Source: Ponticaulis koreensis DSM 19734 (GTDB lineage: Bacteria > Pseudomonadota > Alphaproteobacteria > Caulobacterales > Hyphomonadaceae). From it: 64,000 nucleotides of DNA. The DNA lies in contig NZ_ATVJ01000001.1 in NCBI RefSeq assembly GCF_000420665.1, forward strand, positions 1,488,001 to 1,552,000. The letters run 5' to 3'. The notes under the pieces were generated by a model. That model was not told the DNA's origin. It searched no databases and saw only the letters and a program-made list of their open reading frames with translations. Shown piece after piece: positions 35,659-45,060 of this stretch; the first letter of the stretch is position 1, and every line of letters starts with the position of its first letter. A program made the translations under genes and the position numbers.

Positions 35659-36546
35659 TTACTCAGCCATTGCTTCGATGGCTTCGGACACGGCGACGAT
35701 GCGTTTGGCTTCTTCAAGGTGCAGAAGCTCGGTCATTTTGCCATTCACTTTAAGCACGCCTTTGCCAGCATTTTCAGGGTCGGCGAAGGCCGCGATGACC
35801 GCGTGAGCTTGTTCGACTTCTGCCGGTGACGGCGCGAAGACTTCGTTTGCCGTTTCGACCTGAGACGGGTGAATGAGAGTTTTGCCGTCAAAGCCCATTG
35901 CAGCGCCTTCTTCGCATTCAGCGCGCAGGCCGTGCTCGTCTTTAATGTCGTTAAACACGCCATCAATCGCGACGATGTCGTAAGCGCGCGCTGCGAGCAT
36001 GGACATGGAAAGAGCCGTGCCGAACGCAAGCTGACGGTTCGGCTTGGCAGATGCGCGAAGCTCTTTAGCAAGGTCGTTTGTGCCCATGACGAAGGTTGTC
36101 AGGCGTGTGCGGCCAACTGCTTCGGCAATATCCTGAATTTGCAGGATAGCTTTTGGCATTTCGATCATGACCCAGAGCTGCATGTCAGCTGGGGCGCCAG
36201 CGCGTGTCATCGCGTCGTCGAGGCGGTCAATATCGCCGCCATCAATGACTTTCGGCGCGAGGATCGCATCAGGGCCAGCTTCAACAGCGGCTTTCAGGTC
36301 ATCCAGGCCCCATTCTGTGTCGAGGCCGTTAATGCGGATACAGATTTCACGCTGGCCATAGCCACCTGCTTTTGCTGCAGCGCATACATTTGCGCGCGCT
36401 TCTTCTTTGGCGTCTGGCGCGACGGCATCTTCAAGGTCGAAGATGAGCGCGTCGGCTGGAAGCGTCTTGGCTTTCTCCAGTGCGCGCGTGTTTGCACCCG
36501 GCATGTAGAGAACCGAACGGCGTGGGCGGTGAGCTGAACTTGTCAT
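35659..36546 (-). CDS. mcl2: HpcH/HpaI-CitE family protein, Mcl2-type (3S)-malyl-CoA thioesterase
   Basis: The start at 36546 (MTSSAHRPRRSVLYMPG) gives 295 residues. It resembles the alphaproteobacterial (3S)-malyl-CoA thioesterase Mcl2 more than the longer Mcl1 malyl-CoA lyase: RSVLYMPGANTRALEKA, LIFDLEDAVAPDAKEEAR (metal-binding Glu/Asp), MGTNDLAKEL and MGFDGKTLIHPSQVETAN are diagnostic. The enzyme hydrolyses (3S)-malyl-CoA to malate in the ethylmalonyl-CoA/glyoxylate route. The mch-like hydratase lies about 11 kb away. The symbol is by resemblance; a CitE-type lyase for another acid is possible. Confidence 0.75.
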   Translation of the reverse strand: MTSSAHRPRRSVLYMPGANTRALEKAKTLPADALIFDLEDAVAPDAKEEARANVCAAAKAGGYGQREICIRINGLDTEWGLDDLKAAVEAGPDAILAPKVIDGGDIDRLDDAMTRAGAPADMQLWVMIEMPKAILQIQDIAEAVGRTRLTTFVMGTNDLAKELRASAKPNRQLAFGTALSMSMLAARAYDIVAIDGVFNDIKDEHGLRAECEEGAAMGFDGKTLIHPSQVETANEVFAPSPAEVEQAHAVIAAFADPENAGKGVLKVNGKMTELLHLEEAKRIVAVSEAIEAMAE

Positions 36547-36664
36547 GTGCGTATATTCCCCGATGTCTTGTTTTGCATTGTCTGTGCCGCATTGCAGCAA
36601 AGATTTCAATCACCTCACGCGATAGAGACTTGGAAGCGCGTTGTAAGCAGGCCATTCTGCCACG

Positions 36665-37528
36665 ATGAAACGCGTGTTTATGATCTCTTCTTTTGTGGCC
36701 GGGTCGAATGTCGGTGGCAGCCTTGCGATGAAGGTGCTGCCTCTGCTTGGCTGCGAGCTGTCCTTGCTGCCGACGACTATGCTCGGGCGGCATCCGGGCT
36801 GGGGCGCGCCCGGTGGCGGGACTGTCACCGATGAGATGTTTGTCAGCATGGCAGAAGGGCTGGTCGCCAACGATGTGATCAAGAAAGCTGATTGCATCGT
36901 GACGGGCTATTTTGCCAGCGCGGCGCAGGTCAGCGAAGCGGCGCGTCTCATCGCAGCCCATAAAACCGATGGTACGCCGGTGATCGTCGATGCCGTCATG
37001 GGGGACTTTGGCAAAGGCCTCTATGTGAAGGAGGAAGTGGCTGCAGCGATTGTAAGCGAGCTTCTGCCTCTGGCCGAAATCATCAAATCCAATGCGTGGG
37101 AGTTCTGGGAGATTGAGCGCCGCAAAGCCCGCGTTGATTCAATACCCGAGGCGGCACGCGATGCGGACGCCATTAAATCGCACCTTGGGGGAGACGGCAG
37201 CCGTTCGGCCTTACAGTTCGTGAGTTCTGTGGAGCAGGGCGACGAGATCGGACTTCTCGGAGCGTCGCAACAAGGCGCTTTCTGGTCTGGCCATGCACGG
37301 GCCAATGGCGAGCATGTGCCGAACGGCTTTGGTGACTTTCTGACGGTCTTGTTGGCCCGGGATGCGGTGGGCGGTCTTAAGCCAGTGCAGAATATGCTCT
37401 TTAATGAAATGACGGTCTTCACTCCGGTGTTCGGCGCACATGATTTCTCTGAACCGTCGGAGTTTGATATCGGCATATTGCCGAAGGCGCTCGGCAAATC
37501 CAAGCCGGCGCGCGTTATTACGCTTTGA
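36665..37528 (+). CDS. PfkB-family kinase, pyridoxal kinase-like
   Basis: The 287-residue protein has a ribokinase fold with the VIVDAVMGDFGKGLYV segment typical of pyridoxal kinases (PdxY/PdxK) and a Gly-rich motif near the C-terminus with the presumed catalytic Asp in NGFGDFLTVLLARD. The usual form is GTGD, here GFGD. Phosphorylation of pyridoxal, pyridoxine or pyridoxamine is the likely role; other small-molecule kinases of the family cannot be ruled out. It is divergent from the Mcl2-type gene. Confidence 0.78.
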   Translation: MKRVFMISSFVAGSNVGGSLAMKVLPLLGCELSLLPTTMLGRHPGWGAPGGGTVTDEMFVSMAEGLVANDVIKKADCIVTGYFASAAQVSEAARLIAAHKTDGTPVIVDAVMGDFGKGLYVKEEVAAAIVSELLPLAEIIKSNAWEFWEIERRKARVDSIPEAARDADAIKSHLGGDGSRSALQFVSSVEQGDEIGLLGASQQGAFWSGHARANGEHVPNGFGDFLTVLLARDAVGGLKPVQNMLFNEMTVFTPVFGAHDFSEPSEFDIGILPKALGKSKPARVITL

Positions 37529-37635
37529 CATGAATGCCACAGCTCATTTGTTCTTAACCCGCCGGATGTAACCGTAACTTGAGGTGATGCGGTGAGGCAT
37601 GGTTAACTCGACGCAGTTGGATAAGGTTTGATCAA

Positions 37636-37833
37636 ATGGCACAGAAAACGGCGCTGCGCGTAACTCTGGCGGCAATGGCTGCGTTCTCTCTTTCCGGATG
37701 CATCGCGACGACTGCGGTCGGTCTGGCGGCTGAAACGGTGGAAGCGGGTGTAGAAATTACGGGCGCGGTTATTGGTACAAGCGTTGATCTTGTCACCACC
37801 AGCGAAGAAGAGCGTGAGCGCGACCGCGACTAG
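37636..37833 (+). CDS. Small hypothetical lipoprotein
   Basis: The 65-residue product has a lipoprotein signal with lipobox LSGC (FSLSGCIAT) and a mature part that is Val/Gly/Ala-rich before a charged C-terminus EEERERDRD. This type of small alphaproteobacterial lipoprotein often has a cell-envelope role, but I do not recognise a name. The gene follows the kinase gene by 107 bp. Confidence 0.65.
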   Translation: MAQKTALRVTLAAMAAFSLSGCIATTAVGLAAETVEAGVEITGAVIGTSVDLVTTSEEERERDRD

Positions 37834-37941
37834 CTCTCTACCGGCCTGCCTCCCATCAGGTGAAATCTTCGTCATTAGGTAAATGCGCCCGATCATGGCA
37901 TGATGGGGCGTCCCCGATGACTTTAGGAGGAGGTAGGACCC

Positions 37942-38445
37942 ATGAAACATATTCTTCTGGCTGCTGCAGCGCTCGCACTTGCGCCAATCGCTCAGGCTGG
38001 CGAAATTCACATCTCATTCTCCGAAGAGCTCAACGAAAAAATCGCCGACGATTATGGCGAGCGTGAGCGCGAACGTCTGGTCGACGAGCTGACCGAAGAT
38101 CTGATGCGCGAATTCGCGCCGATCCTGAGTTCGGTTGGCGACGTGAATGTCGTGATCGAGGATGCGCGCCCGAACCGGCCGACCTTCGAGCAAATGACTG
38201 AACAGTCTTTGTCTTTCGAAAGCATCAGCATTGGCGGCGCCGAAATGACTGGCGAAGTCTTCAGCCTGTCAGGTGAGCTGATCGCGTCTGAAGAGTACGA
38301 CTATTTCAGCCATGACATCACTGATTCAGTTGGCCGCGCGACATGGTCTGACGCACGCCGTGCGTTCAGCCGTTTCGCGACACGTTTCGCCGATACGACT
38401 GAGGAAGCGATGAGCGCTTCGTCTACTGATGAAGTCGGTCGCTAA
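37942..38445 (+). CDS. Hypothetical exported protein
   Basis: The 167-residue protein has a signal peptide (MKHILLAAAALALAPIAQA) and an acidic mature part rich in Glu, Asp and Arg, with DARRAFSRFATRFADTTEEAM near the C-terminus. A strong ribosome-binding site AGGAGGAGGT precedes the ATG. No family is recognised; it is periplasmic and may bind a partner protein. It converges with queD with 6 bp between stops. Confidence 0.65.
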   Translation: MKHILLAAAALALAPIAQAGEIHISFSEELNEKIADDYGERERERLVDELTEDLMREFAPILSSVGDVNVVIEDARPNRPTFEQMTEQSLSFESISIGGAEMTGEVFSLSGELIASEEYDYFSHDITDSVGRATWSDARRAFSRFATRFADTTEEAMSASSTDEVGR

Positions 38446-38451
38446 GCCAGC

Positions 38452-38889
38452 TTAGCTTTCCCCGTCGAGCCTCAAAGTGCATGTCTCGGAGAGGCTCGGT
38501 CGGGACACACTTACGCGCGTCAGGCGTGGCAGGTCTTCTGCAACACGCTCTGCAATCCAGACACACAGACGCTCAAGCGTTGGAAGTTCCAGACCCGGAA
38601 TCTCATTCAGGTAAGAGTGATCCAGCTCGCCTGTGACGTTCGCCAGCACGTCGCCCAGCTGGGCAAAGTCGGCGACCCAGTCTTCGCCCTGTTTCACAAC
38701 ACCAGATACACCAATCTCGACACGGAATGAGTGTCCGTGCAGCTTGCCATAAGGATGGTCAGGATCCTTCGGCGCAAGATGGTGAGCCGCTTCAAAATTA
38801 CCTGCGCGCGTCACTTCGAAGGTGCGCCCGGCAAGGCTTGGCTTTGCGGCGCCGGTGTCAGTTGCCGGCTTGGTGGGGTTCGACGTCAC
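38452..38889 (-). CDS. queD: 6-carboxytetrahydropterin synthase family protein (QueD-like, variant active site)
   Basis: The 145-residue protein makes 6-carboxy-5,6,7,8-tetrahydropterin from 7,8-dihydroneopterin triphosphate in queuosine biosynthesis. The zinc ligands FEAAHH and KLHGHSF are present, as are the catalytic His-Asp region ELDHSYLNEIPGLELPTLE and the C-terminal Glu in SETCTL. The segment before LHGH reads HPYGKLHGH, with Tyr where E. coli QueD has its active-site Cys (CGRLHGH). This Cys-less form may be common in related bacteria, but it leaves the assignment less certain than the operon suggests. queC is 24 bp upstream on the same strand. Confidence 0.8.
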   Translation of the reverse strand: MTSNPTKPATDTGAAKPSLAGRTFEVTRAGNFEAAHHLAPKDPDHPYGKLHGHSFRVEIGVSGVVKQGEDWVADFAQLGDVLANVTGELDHSYLNEIPGLELPTLERLCVWIAERVAEDLPRLTRVSVSRPSLSETCTLRLDGES

Positions 38890-38913
38890 GTCTTTAATCC
38901 AGTTTGCAGTCTG

Positions 38914-39642
38914 TCAGGCGAGGCCTGTCGTATCTTCCGGGCATCCGGCAGCCTGCCAGACATCCCATCCATTGGCGCGCAGTTCACAGGCCGGACAGGT
39001 TCCACATCCATAGCCCCAGTCATGCCGTGCCGAGCGGTCGCCCAGATAACAGGTATGAGTATGTTCGACAATAAGCTCGACCAGCTCATTTCCGCCCAGC
39101 GCTTTGGCCATGGCAAATGTGTCGGCTTTTGTTTTGTACATGAGGGGCGTGTCGACGCGAAAATCTCGCTCCATGCCCAGGGCTAACGCCTGCTGCTGTG
39201 CGTCCAGCGTCGTGCGGCGGCAATCAGGATATCCGGAGTAATCTGTCTCACACATACCGCCGACAAGAATGTCTGCATTCCGGCGCCACGCAACCGCGCT
39301 CGCCAGCGTGAGGAAGATAAGGTTCCGCCCCGGCACGAAGGTAGATGGCAGGCCCTGTTCGGACATGGTGATTTCAGCTTCGCTGGTGAGCGATGTCTCT
39401 GAAATCTGTCCAAGTACGCTGAGGTCCAGAAGGGCATCATCGCCCAGATGGCCGGTTTCCACCGTATCGCAGTCCCCCAAAGCAGTCAGAACATGCTGGC
39501 GACACTCAAGTTCGATTTGATGGCGTTGACCATAATCGAAGCCGACTGTGGACACGTGGTTAAAATTTTTAAGCGCCCAAGCAAGGCAAACGGTGGAGTC
39601 CTGTCCACCGGAAAACAAAACGACTGCGGCTGACTGGGTCAT
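38914..39642 (-). CDS. queC: 7-cyano-7-deazaguanine synthase
   Basis: The 242-residue QueC converts 7-carboxy-7-deazaguanine to preQ0 with ATP and ammonia. The ATP pyrophosphatase motif VVLFSGGQDSTVC is at the start, and the four-Cys zinc site of the family is seen in HTCYLGDRS and CGTCPACELRANGW near the C-terminus. SFVPGRN-type residues (TFVPGRNLIFL) follow the family. It is the first gene of a queC-queD pair; queE is not in the window. A QueF-type reductase gene is also absent, so the pathway is completed elsewhere. Confidence 0.93.
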   Translation of the reverse strand: MTQSAAVVLFSGGQDSTVCLAWALKNFNHVSTVGFDYGQRHQIELECRQHVLTALGDCDTVETGHLGDDALLDLSVLGQISETSLTSEAEITMSEQGLPSTFVPGRNLIFLTLASAVAWRRNADILVGGMCETDYSGYPDCRRTTLDAQQQALALGMERDFRVDTPLMYKTKADTFAMAKALGGNELVELIVEHTHTCYLGDRSARHDWGYGCGTCPACELRANGWDVWQAAGCPEDTTGLA

Positions 39643-39869
39643 GAAATCACCGTGTTGACTGCGGGTTGCGAAAGTGAATGTGGTGCGTCTCTTTAACTGG
39701 ATTTGTGACAGTTGAAGTTCTCGTGCACGTTAACTTTACCTTCATTGACATTTTTGTGAGTTGGGCGTTGTCTATGTTTATATCGCCTGCGTTCGTATCT
39801 TCGCAGGCACTGTAGTCGCCACGACTAAAAATAAATGAGGGCGACACATGATTAGGGAGGAGATCAGGC

Positions 39870-42722
39870 ATGAGTCTCAGATCACAGGTAAAGTGCGCGC
39901 TTTTTTTAGGCGCTTCAGTATTCGCGTATACATCAGTTGTGGGGACAGCAACAGCACAGGAGAGTGAACGTCGCTATCAGACGATCACGGTAACCACTCA
40001 GAAAACAGCGGAATCCATTCAGGACGTTCCGATCGCGGTTTCGGCGTTCAACGAAGAAGCGCTGGACAGGCTTCAGCTTGCCGGTGGTCCGGACCTTGTT
40101 CGAACCATTCCAAACGTAACGTTCACCAAAGGCAATTTCACGGGCGCGAACTTCCGTATTCGGGGGGTTGGTTCCGACCTTGTCGCGACATCTGGCGACA
40201 GTGGCGTTGGTGTCCACCAGAACGATGTACCGCTTACCGCAAACCGCCTGTTCGAATCTGAATTCTATGATGTAGAGCGGGTGGAAACGCTTCGTGGTCC
40301 GCAAGGCACTCTATATGGCCGTAACGCGACGGGCGGCGTGGTCAACGTAATTACGGCAAAGCCGGTGCTTGAAGAATGGCAGGGCCATCTTCAGGTGACG
40401 ATGGGTAATTATGCGACGCTGCGCGCTGAGGGTATGGTTAACATTCCAATCGGTGAGACAGCTGCGCTTCGCATCGCTGGCGCGCACCTAGAGCGGGATG
40501 GTTTTGCGACAAACACCGTCACCGGAAACGATATTGATGACCGTGACATCAACTCTATTCGTGCCACGCTTGCGTGGGAGCCTACCGACAGCCTGCGCGG
40601 CTATTTCATGTATGAGAATTTCGTAGAGGACGATACGCGTCTGCGTTCGGGCAAGCAGCTCTGCGATCAGGACCCGTTCATGACGTCCTATGCGGGCATT
40701 CCAATTGGTCAGGCCGATCAGATTTATACATCCATTGGCTGTCAGGAAGCGCCGCTCAGCGAGTCATATGACCGTCTGAATACAGCTGCGTCACTTGGTG
40801 GCGGTCTTGCAATTACGGCAGGCCTTCTGAACGGGAATGCAGCAACAGATCCCCTGAACCGTAACCTGCGCGAGATCGAGTCCTTTATTGATCCGGACTA
40901 TCGCGCTGACCAGACGCTTTATACATGGCAGGCAGAATACGACCTCACCGACAGCCTCACACTGACCTACCTGGGTAGTCATAACGAGTCGAACATCGTT
41001 TCCGAGGAAGACTATAACAAGCTCATTCCTTCGATTGACTACAATACCAATGCCGGCTTTGGACTTGTAAATCTGGTTGGTGATGCAGCGACAGCGGAAT
41101 TCTTTTACCAGACACTCTTCCCTGGCGGCACGGTCACAGACCCACAACTTGGTGTGGCGAACTCCCTTCGCAGTTATGACCTGTCAGGTAGCGAGACATC
41201 GCAAACCACACACGAGCTGCGCTTGCAGTCTGATTTTGACGGGCGTTTCAACTTCAACCTCGGCGCCATCATGGTGGATTTCGAGGCAAACGAAGCCGAG
41301 ACGATCCCGGCCAGCTATTACGTGTTCTCCAACTCTTTGAGTGCTGTTGCCCAGCTGAACAACGCGCTTGGCGGCGCGATCTTCGGTGGTCCGACACCGC
41401 TTGATACGTCTGGCAATGGTCAGGGTTCAGTTCTGAGCAATCTGGATGCGACAGGTCGCAACTATTACCGCTCTATCTCGCCTTATGATCTCAGCTCGTT
41501 TGCTGTGTTCGGTGAGAGCTATATCGATCTGATGGATAATCTGCAGCTGACTGTTGGCCTTCGCTACACAAGTGATGAGAAGACGCAGGAAAACATCGCG
41601 CAGTACTTCTTCACACCTACAAATGTGATTTCCGACCCGTTCGAGCCGACACCAACGGCAGAAGAGCCGGATGGCATTTATGTGCGTGAGTTCGAAGAAG
41701 TCACGGGGCGTATCGGTCTCGACTGGTCGCCTGACTTTGACTTCACCGACGATACGCTGATCTATGCCTTCTATTCCCGTGGCTATAAGGGCGGCGGTAT
41801 CAATCCGCCTCAGCCATCCGGAAACCAGAGCGCATTCCCGCAAGTCTTCGATCCGGAGTTCGTGAACTCTTACGAGATCGGTACGAAGAATACCCTCATG
41901 GACGGGGCGCTGCAGCTCAACGCGACAGCCTTCTATTATGATTATGAGGGCTATCAGATGACGCAGATCGTCAACCGGACGTCTGCCAACTTCAACATCG
42001 ACGCGGAAATTCAGGGTCTCGAACTTGAGACTATGTGGAATGTCACGGATAACTTTATTCTGGCGGCAAACCTCGGTCTTCTCGATACAGAAATCCAGAA
42101 TTCATCGGCGATCGACGTTCTGAACCGTACCAATAGCGACCCTAACTATGTCGTGATTAAGAACCCGCAGACATATTCTAACTGTGTGGTTTCCGCGGCA
42201 GGTTACGCAACCATTCTCGGCGCCATTCAGGCAGGTGCTCTCGCACCGGGATCAACGGGCGGACTCTGCCTTGGTAGTTTTGTCGGTCTGGAAGGCGTGT
42301 TCAACCCGCTTCTGCCAGCTGGTGCGTTCACACCGTTTGAAGGCTTCGAAGCCGATCTGTCTGGTAACGAGCTTCCGGGCACTCCTGACATGACTCTGAA
42401 TATCAGCGGCGAGTACATCGTTGACGATATTTTTGAGGGTTGGGATGCGAGCTTCCGCGGTGACTATTACTATCAGGGCGAGACATTCTCTCGCGTCTGG
42501 AATACCGGTCACGACCGTCTGGAAAGCTGGGACAACGTCAACCTGTCAGTTCGCTTCACCAATGACGACATGGGTGTTTACGTTGAGCTGTTCGGCAAGA
42601 ACGTGATGGACGAAGAAGTCATTACAGGTAGCTACCTAACTGATGACTCCTCCGGTCTGTTCACCAACGTCTTCCTCACGGAGCCACGCACTTACGGTAT
42701 CACCGTCGCGCGGACCTGGTAG
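39870..42722 (+). CDS. TonB-dependent receptor
   Basis: The 950-residue receptor has a signal peptide (cleavage near TATAQ-ES), a TonB box-like TITVTTQKT segment, the plug domain with PIAVSAFNEEALDRL, the RVETLRGPQGTLYGRNATGGVVNVIT motif, and a 22-strand barrel ending ITVARTW. This is the Caulobacter/sphingomonad type often used for plant-derived oligosaccharides, aromatic compounds or siderophores. The ribosome-binding site GGGAGGAG precedes the ATG. A strong terminator follows. No transporter or enzyme genes next to it suggest the substrate. Confidence 0.93.
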   Translation: MSLRSQVKCALFLGASVFAYTSVVGTATAQESERRYQTITVTTQKTAESIQDVPIAVSAFNEEALDRLQLAGGPDLVRTIPNVTFTKGNFTGANFRIRGVGSDLVATSGDSGVGVHQNDVPLTANRLFESEFYDVERVETLRGPQGTLYGRNATGGVVNVITAKPVLEEWQGHLQVTMGNYATLRAEGMVNIPIGETAALRIAGAHLERDGFATNTVTGNDIDDRDINSIRATLAWEPTDSLRGYFMYENFVEDDTRLRSGKQLCDQDPFMTSYAGIPIGQADQIYTSIGCQEAPLSESYDRLNTAASLGGGLAITAGLLNGNAATDPLNRNLREIESFIDPDYRADQTLYTWQAEYDLTDSLTLTYLGSHNESNIVSEEDYNKLIPSIDYNTNAGFGLVNLVGDAATAEFFYQTLFPGGTVTDPQLGVANSLRSYDLSGSETSQTTHELRLQSDFDGRFNFNLGAIMVDFEANEAETIPASYYVFSNSLSAVAQLNNALGGAIFGGPTPLDTSGNGQGSVLSNLDATGRNYYRSISPYDLSSFAVFGESYIDLMDNLQLTVGLRYTSDEKTQENIAQYFFTPTNVISDPFEPTPTAEEPDGIYVREFEEVTGRIGLDWSPDFDFTDDTLIYAFYSRGYKGGGINPPQPSGNQSAFPQVFDPEFVNSYEIGTKNTLMDGALQLNATAFYYDYEGYQMTQIVNRTSANFNIDAEIQGLELETMWNVTDNFILAANLGLLDTEIQNSSAIDVLNRTNSDPNYVVIKNPQTYSNCVVSAAGYATILGAIQAGALAPGSTGGLCLGSFVGLEGVFNPLLPAGAFTPFEGFEADLSGNELPGTPDMTLNISGEYIVDDIFEGWDASFRGDYYYQGETFSRVWNTGHDRLESWDNVNLSVRFTNDDMGVYVELFGKNVMDEEVITGSYLTDDSSGLFTNVFLTEPRTYGITVARTW

Positions 42723-42774
42723 AGGTTTGAGCTAGGGGGGAAAGCGCTGAAGATAACGGCGCTCCTACGGGGAG

Positions 42775-42800
42775 GGGGGAAGCAGCTGCTTCCCCCTTTT
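42775..42800 (+). terminator. Terminator after TonB-dependent receptor
   Basis: The stem GGGGGAAGCA/TGCTTCCCCC followed by a T run on the plus strand lies about 50 bp after the receptor stop. It is also near the end of the convergent gene at 42816. Confidence 0.85.
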
Positions 42801-42815
42801 TCGTTTCCGGGAGTT

Positions 42816-43331
42816 TTACTCTTCTGGCGTCAGAATTGCGTCACGCGCAACGTCTTCTTCGCTCTCATAGAAAATACCGCCATAGCCTGTTTCAGCTTCA
42901 AAACGGTCCGGCTTTTGCGCCTCGGACGATGTCATGATGAGGCTTTCCTGTTCCATCAAAGAATAGATTTCAGGGTGTGTCGTTGCCGGCTCGAACACTT
43001 CGTAAAACGGTTCGGGCTTCATCTCTGTTCCCGCGTCAGCGCTTTGCGCATTATCCATTGAGGCTTTGTCCGGGCGTGGGGCCGGTTCGGCAGAGATTGT
43101 ATCTGCAGTCAGGAACATATCCTTGGTGATGGCAGAAACCGGTTCGAGTAGCGCTTCGGTATCGCCAGTCTGAAGGCTGTCTGTTTCTACAGGTGTCATA
43201 CCTTCACCATTCAGGTGAGCCAGCTGCATCTCGTTGAGCTGCGCTACGGCCTCCGGGCCTGATACATCCGCGTGTGCGGGAAGAGTAGAAAGAGCAAGCG
43301 CTGAGACAGCGCAGGTCATGAGCGTTTTCAT
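42816..43331 (-). CDS. Hypothetical exported protein, Glu/Ala-rich
   Basis: The ATG at 43331 (MKTLMTCAVSALALS) is chosen because it starts a clear signal peptide (cleavage near AHA-DV) and follows AAGGACAG; the longer open frame would add 28 residues without signal character. The 171-residue mature protein is rich in Glu, Pro, Thr and Ala and has repeated EP and EQ motifs. No domain is recognised. A smaller exported Glu-rich protein is encoded 132 bp upstream on the same strand. Confidence 0.6.
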   Translation of the reverse strand: MKTLMTCAVSALALSTLPAHADVSGPEAVAQLNEMQLAHLNGEGMTPVETDSLQTGDTEALLEPVSAITKDMFLTADTISAEPAPRPDKASMDNAQSADAGTEMKPEPFYEVFEPATTHPEIYSLMEQESLIMTSSEAQKPDRFEAETGYGGIFYESEEDVARDAILTPEE

Positions 43332-43463
43332 AATGCTGTCCTTTCTGTTTGTGTTCATCGATGACATGAGAACGGGTTGAGACGCGCAAGGTTTCGAAAA
43401 TAACGCAGATTTCATCTGGCATGCGGACGCGCAGAGCGGGACCCGGCGCGCCGCGTCTTGCTA

Positions 43464-43700
43464 TTAGCTCTCTGATTTCTCAGCGTCAGTCGGATCGTTT
43501 TGCGGTGTGTCTGTCTGTTGAAGCTGCTCGGCCTTTGCCAGAATGGCCGCTTTATCGAGCGCGTTCACAGATGCCTCAATGGTAGTTTCTACAACTGACT
43601 TTTCTGTCGTGCGGTCTTCAGGCGCGTCGCTTTGGGCGATAGCCACCGGTGCGCAGGCAAGAGCCATGGCAGAAACGAATGTCGTGATGAGTTTTGTCAT
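43464..43700 (-). CDS. Small hypothetical exported protein
   Basis: The start at 43700 (MTKLITTFVSAMALA) follows AAGGAAAC and begins a signal peptide with cleavage near IAQ-SD. The mature 58 residues contain ASVNALDKAAILAKAEQLQQ, which is probably helical, and a polar acidic tail. I do not recognise it. It is upstream of a similar-sized exported gene and could be expressed with it. Confidence 0.55.
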   Translation of the reverse strand: MTKLITTFVSAMALACAPVAIAQSDAPEDRTTEKSVVETTIEASVNALDKAAILAKAEQLQQTDTPQNDPTDAEKSES

Positions 43701-43887
43701 AACAGTTTCCTTTCCTTCCAGTCTGACACTCACTGACAAAGAGGCGATGGTCTCGCCGGTCAGGAAACGTCATCCGGACCAGCAAAGGAACGAAACGCCT
43801 CGTGCGGAGCAGGGCTCCGGAGTTGCAATTTAGGAGCGCTCCCTTTTTCTGCAAGATGGGCTAGATTGCGCGCAAAGGGAGATTCTT

Positions 43888-45039
43888 ATGTCCAACACAT
43901 TGCTGACCACCAGCGCACTTGCATTGGCCCTGCTGATGGGTGCCTGCGCCGCAGAAGACACCGGCCCGGCGCAAACTGCAGACGTTACATCTGCAACGAG
44001 CTATGAGCTTGAACTCGTCGCTGAAGGTTTTGACATGCCATGGGGCGTCGCTTTCCTGCCGGTAGGTGGCATGCTGGTATCCGAACGTGATGGCCGTGTA
44101 AGCTATGTGGCTCCGGGCGCGACGTCTGGTGTTGAGATCGCTAACGCTCCAGAAGCTTACGTTGCCGGTCAGGGTGGCATGTTTGACGTGGTGCTCGACC
44201 TCGATTTTGACTCCAATCGCATCGTCTATGTCAGCTATGCCAAAGGCTCTGCTGAAGCGAACGGCACAGCGGTGTATCGCGCGCGCCTGAGCGAGGATGG
44301 TCTGACATTTGAAGACGGCGCCGACATTTTCCTGGTCAACAATATGCGCGCAACGCCTGCACACTATGGCGGGCGCATGTTGCCTCTGCCGGATGGTACG
44401 CTGATGCTCACACTGGGTGAGGGCTTTCGCTATATGCAGGATGCGCAGGACCCAATGAGCGATCTCGGCACGATTGTTCGTATGAACCCTGATGGCTCGG
44501 TCCCGCCGGATAATCCGTTTGCTGATGGCGTTGATGGCCTGCCGCATGTCTGGTCTTATGGCCACCGCAACGTTCAGGGCATTGTCCTCGATGAAGACAC
44601 TGGCCGTATATATTCTATGGAACATGGCCCGATGGGCGGTGACGAGATCAATATCGAGATTGCCGGTGCGAATTATGGCTGGCCAGCCATTACCTATGGC
44701 GTGAACTATGATGGTTCGATTATCACAACGCAGACCGAGGCGGCTGGCATGGAACAGCCTATGCTGGTCTGGGTGCCGTCTATCGCGCCGGGCGGGCTGG
44801 AGCTTTACACCGGTGATGTCTATCCGGACTGGAAGGGTGATCTCTTCGCCGCAGCTTTGGCAGGATCAAAAGTCCAGCGCGTCGATCTCAATGACGCAGG
44901 TGAGGTCGTAGGTGAAGAAGCGCTGTTTGAAGAGTTTGGTGCACGTTTCCGCCATATTGCGCAGGGCCCTGATGGGTATCTCTATGTCACCACCGATGAG
45001 ATTGATGGCGGTGTTTACCGGATCGTTCCGAGCGAATAA
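43888..45039 (+). CDS. PQQ-dependent sugar dehydrogenase (soluble glucose dehydrogenase-like lipoprotein)
   Basis: The 383-residue protein has a lipoprotein signal with lipobox MGAC and then a six-bladed beta-propeller of the soluble PQQ-glucose dehydrogenase (sGDH/Yli) family. Typical features are VAEGFDMPWGVAFLP, GGRMLPLPDGTLMLTLGEG, NPFADG-type segments, VWSYGHRNVQGI, EHGPMGGDEINIE and GANYGWPAI. It oxidises a sugar or other alcohol in the periplasm using PQQ and Ca2+. PQQ biosynthesis genes are not in the window. A terminator follows. Confidence 0.88.
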   Translation: MSNTLLTTSALALALLMGACAAEDTGPAQTADVTSATSYELELVAEGFDMPWGVAFLPVGGMLVSERDGRVSYVAPGATSGVEIANAPEAYVAGQGGMFDVVLDLDFDSNRIVYVSYAKGSAEANGTAVYRARLSEDGLTFEDGADIFLVNNMRATPAHYGGRMLPLPDGTLMLTLGEGFRYMQDAQDPMSDLGTIVRMNPDGSVPPDNPFADGVDGLPHVWSYGHRNVQGIVLDEDTGRIYSMEHGPMGGDEINIEIAGANYGWPAITYGVNYDGSIITTQTEAAGMEQPMLVWVPSIAPGGLELYTGDVYPDWKGDLFAAALAGSKVQRVDLNDAGEVVGEEALFEEFGARFRHIAQGPDGYLYVTTDEIDGGVYRIVPSE

Positions 45040-45060
45040 CCGGACATCCATCAACAGCAC

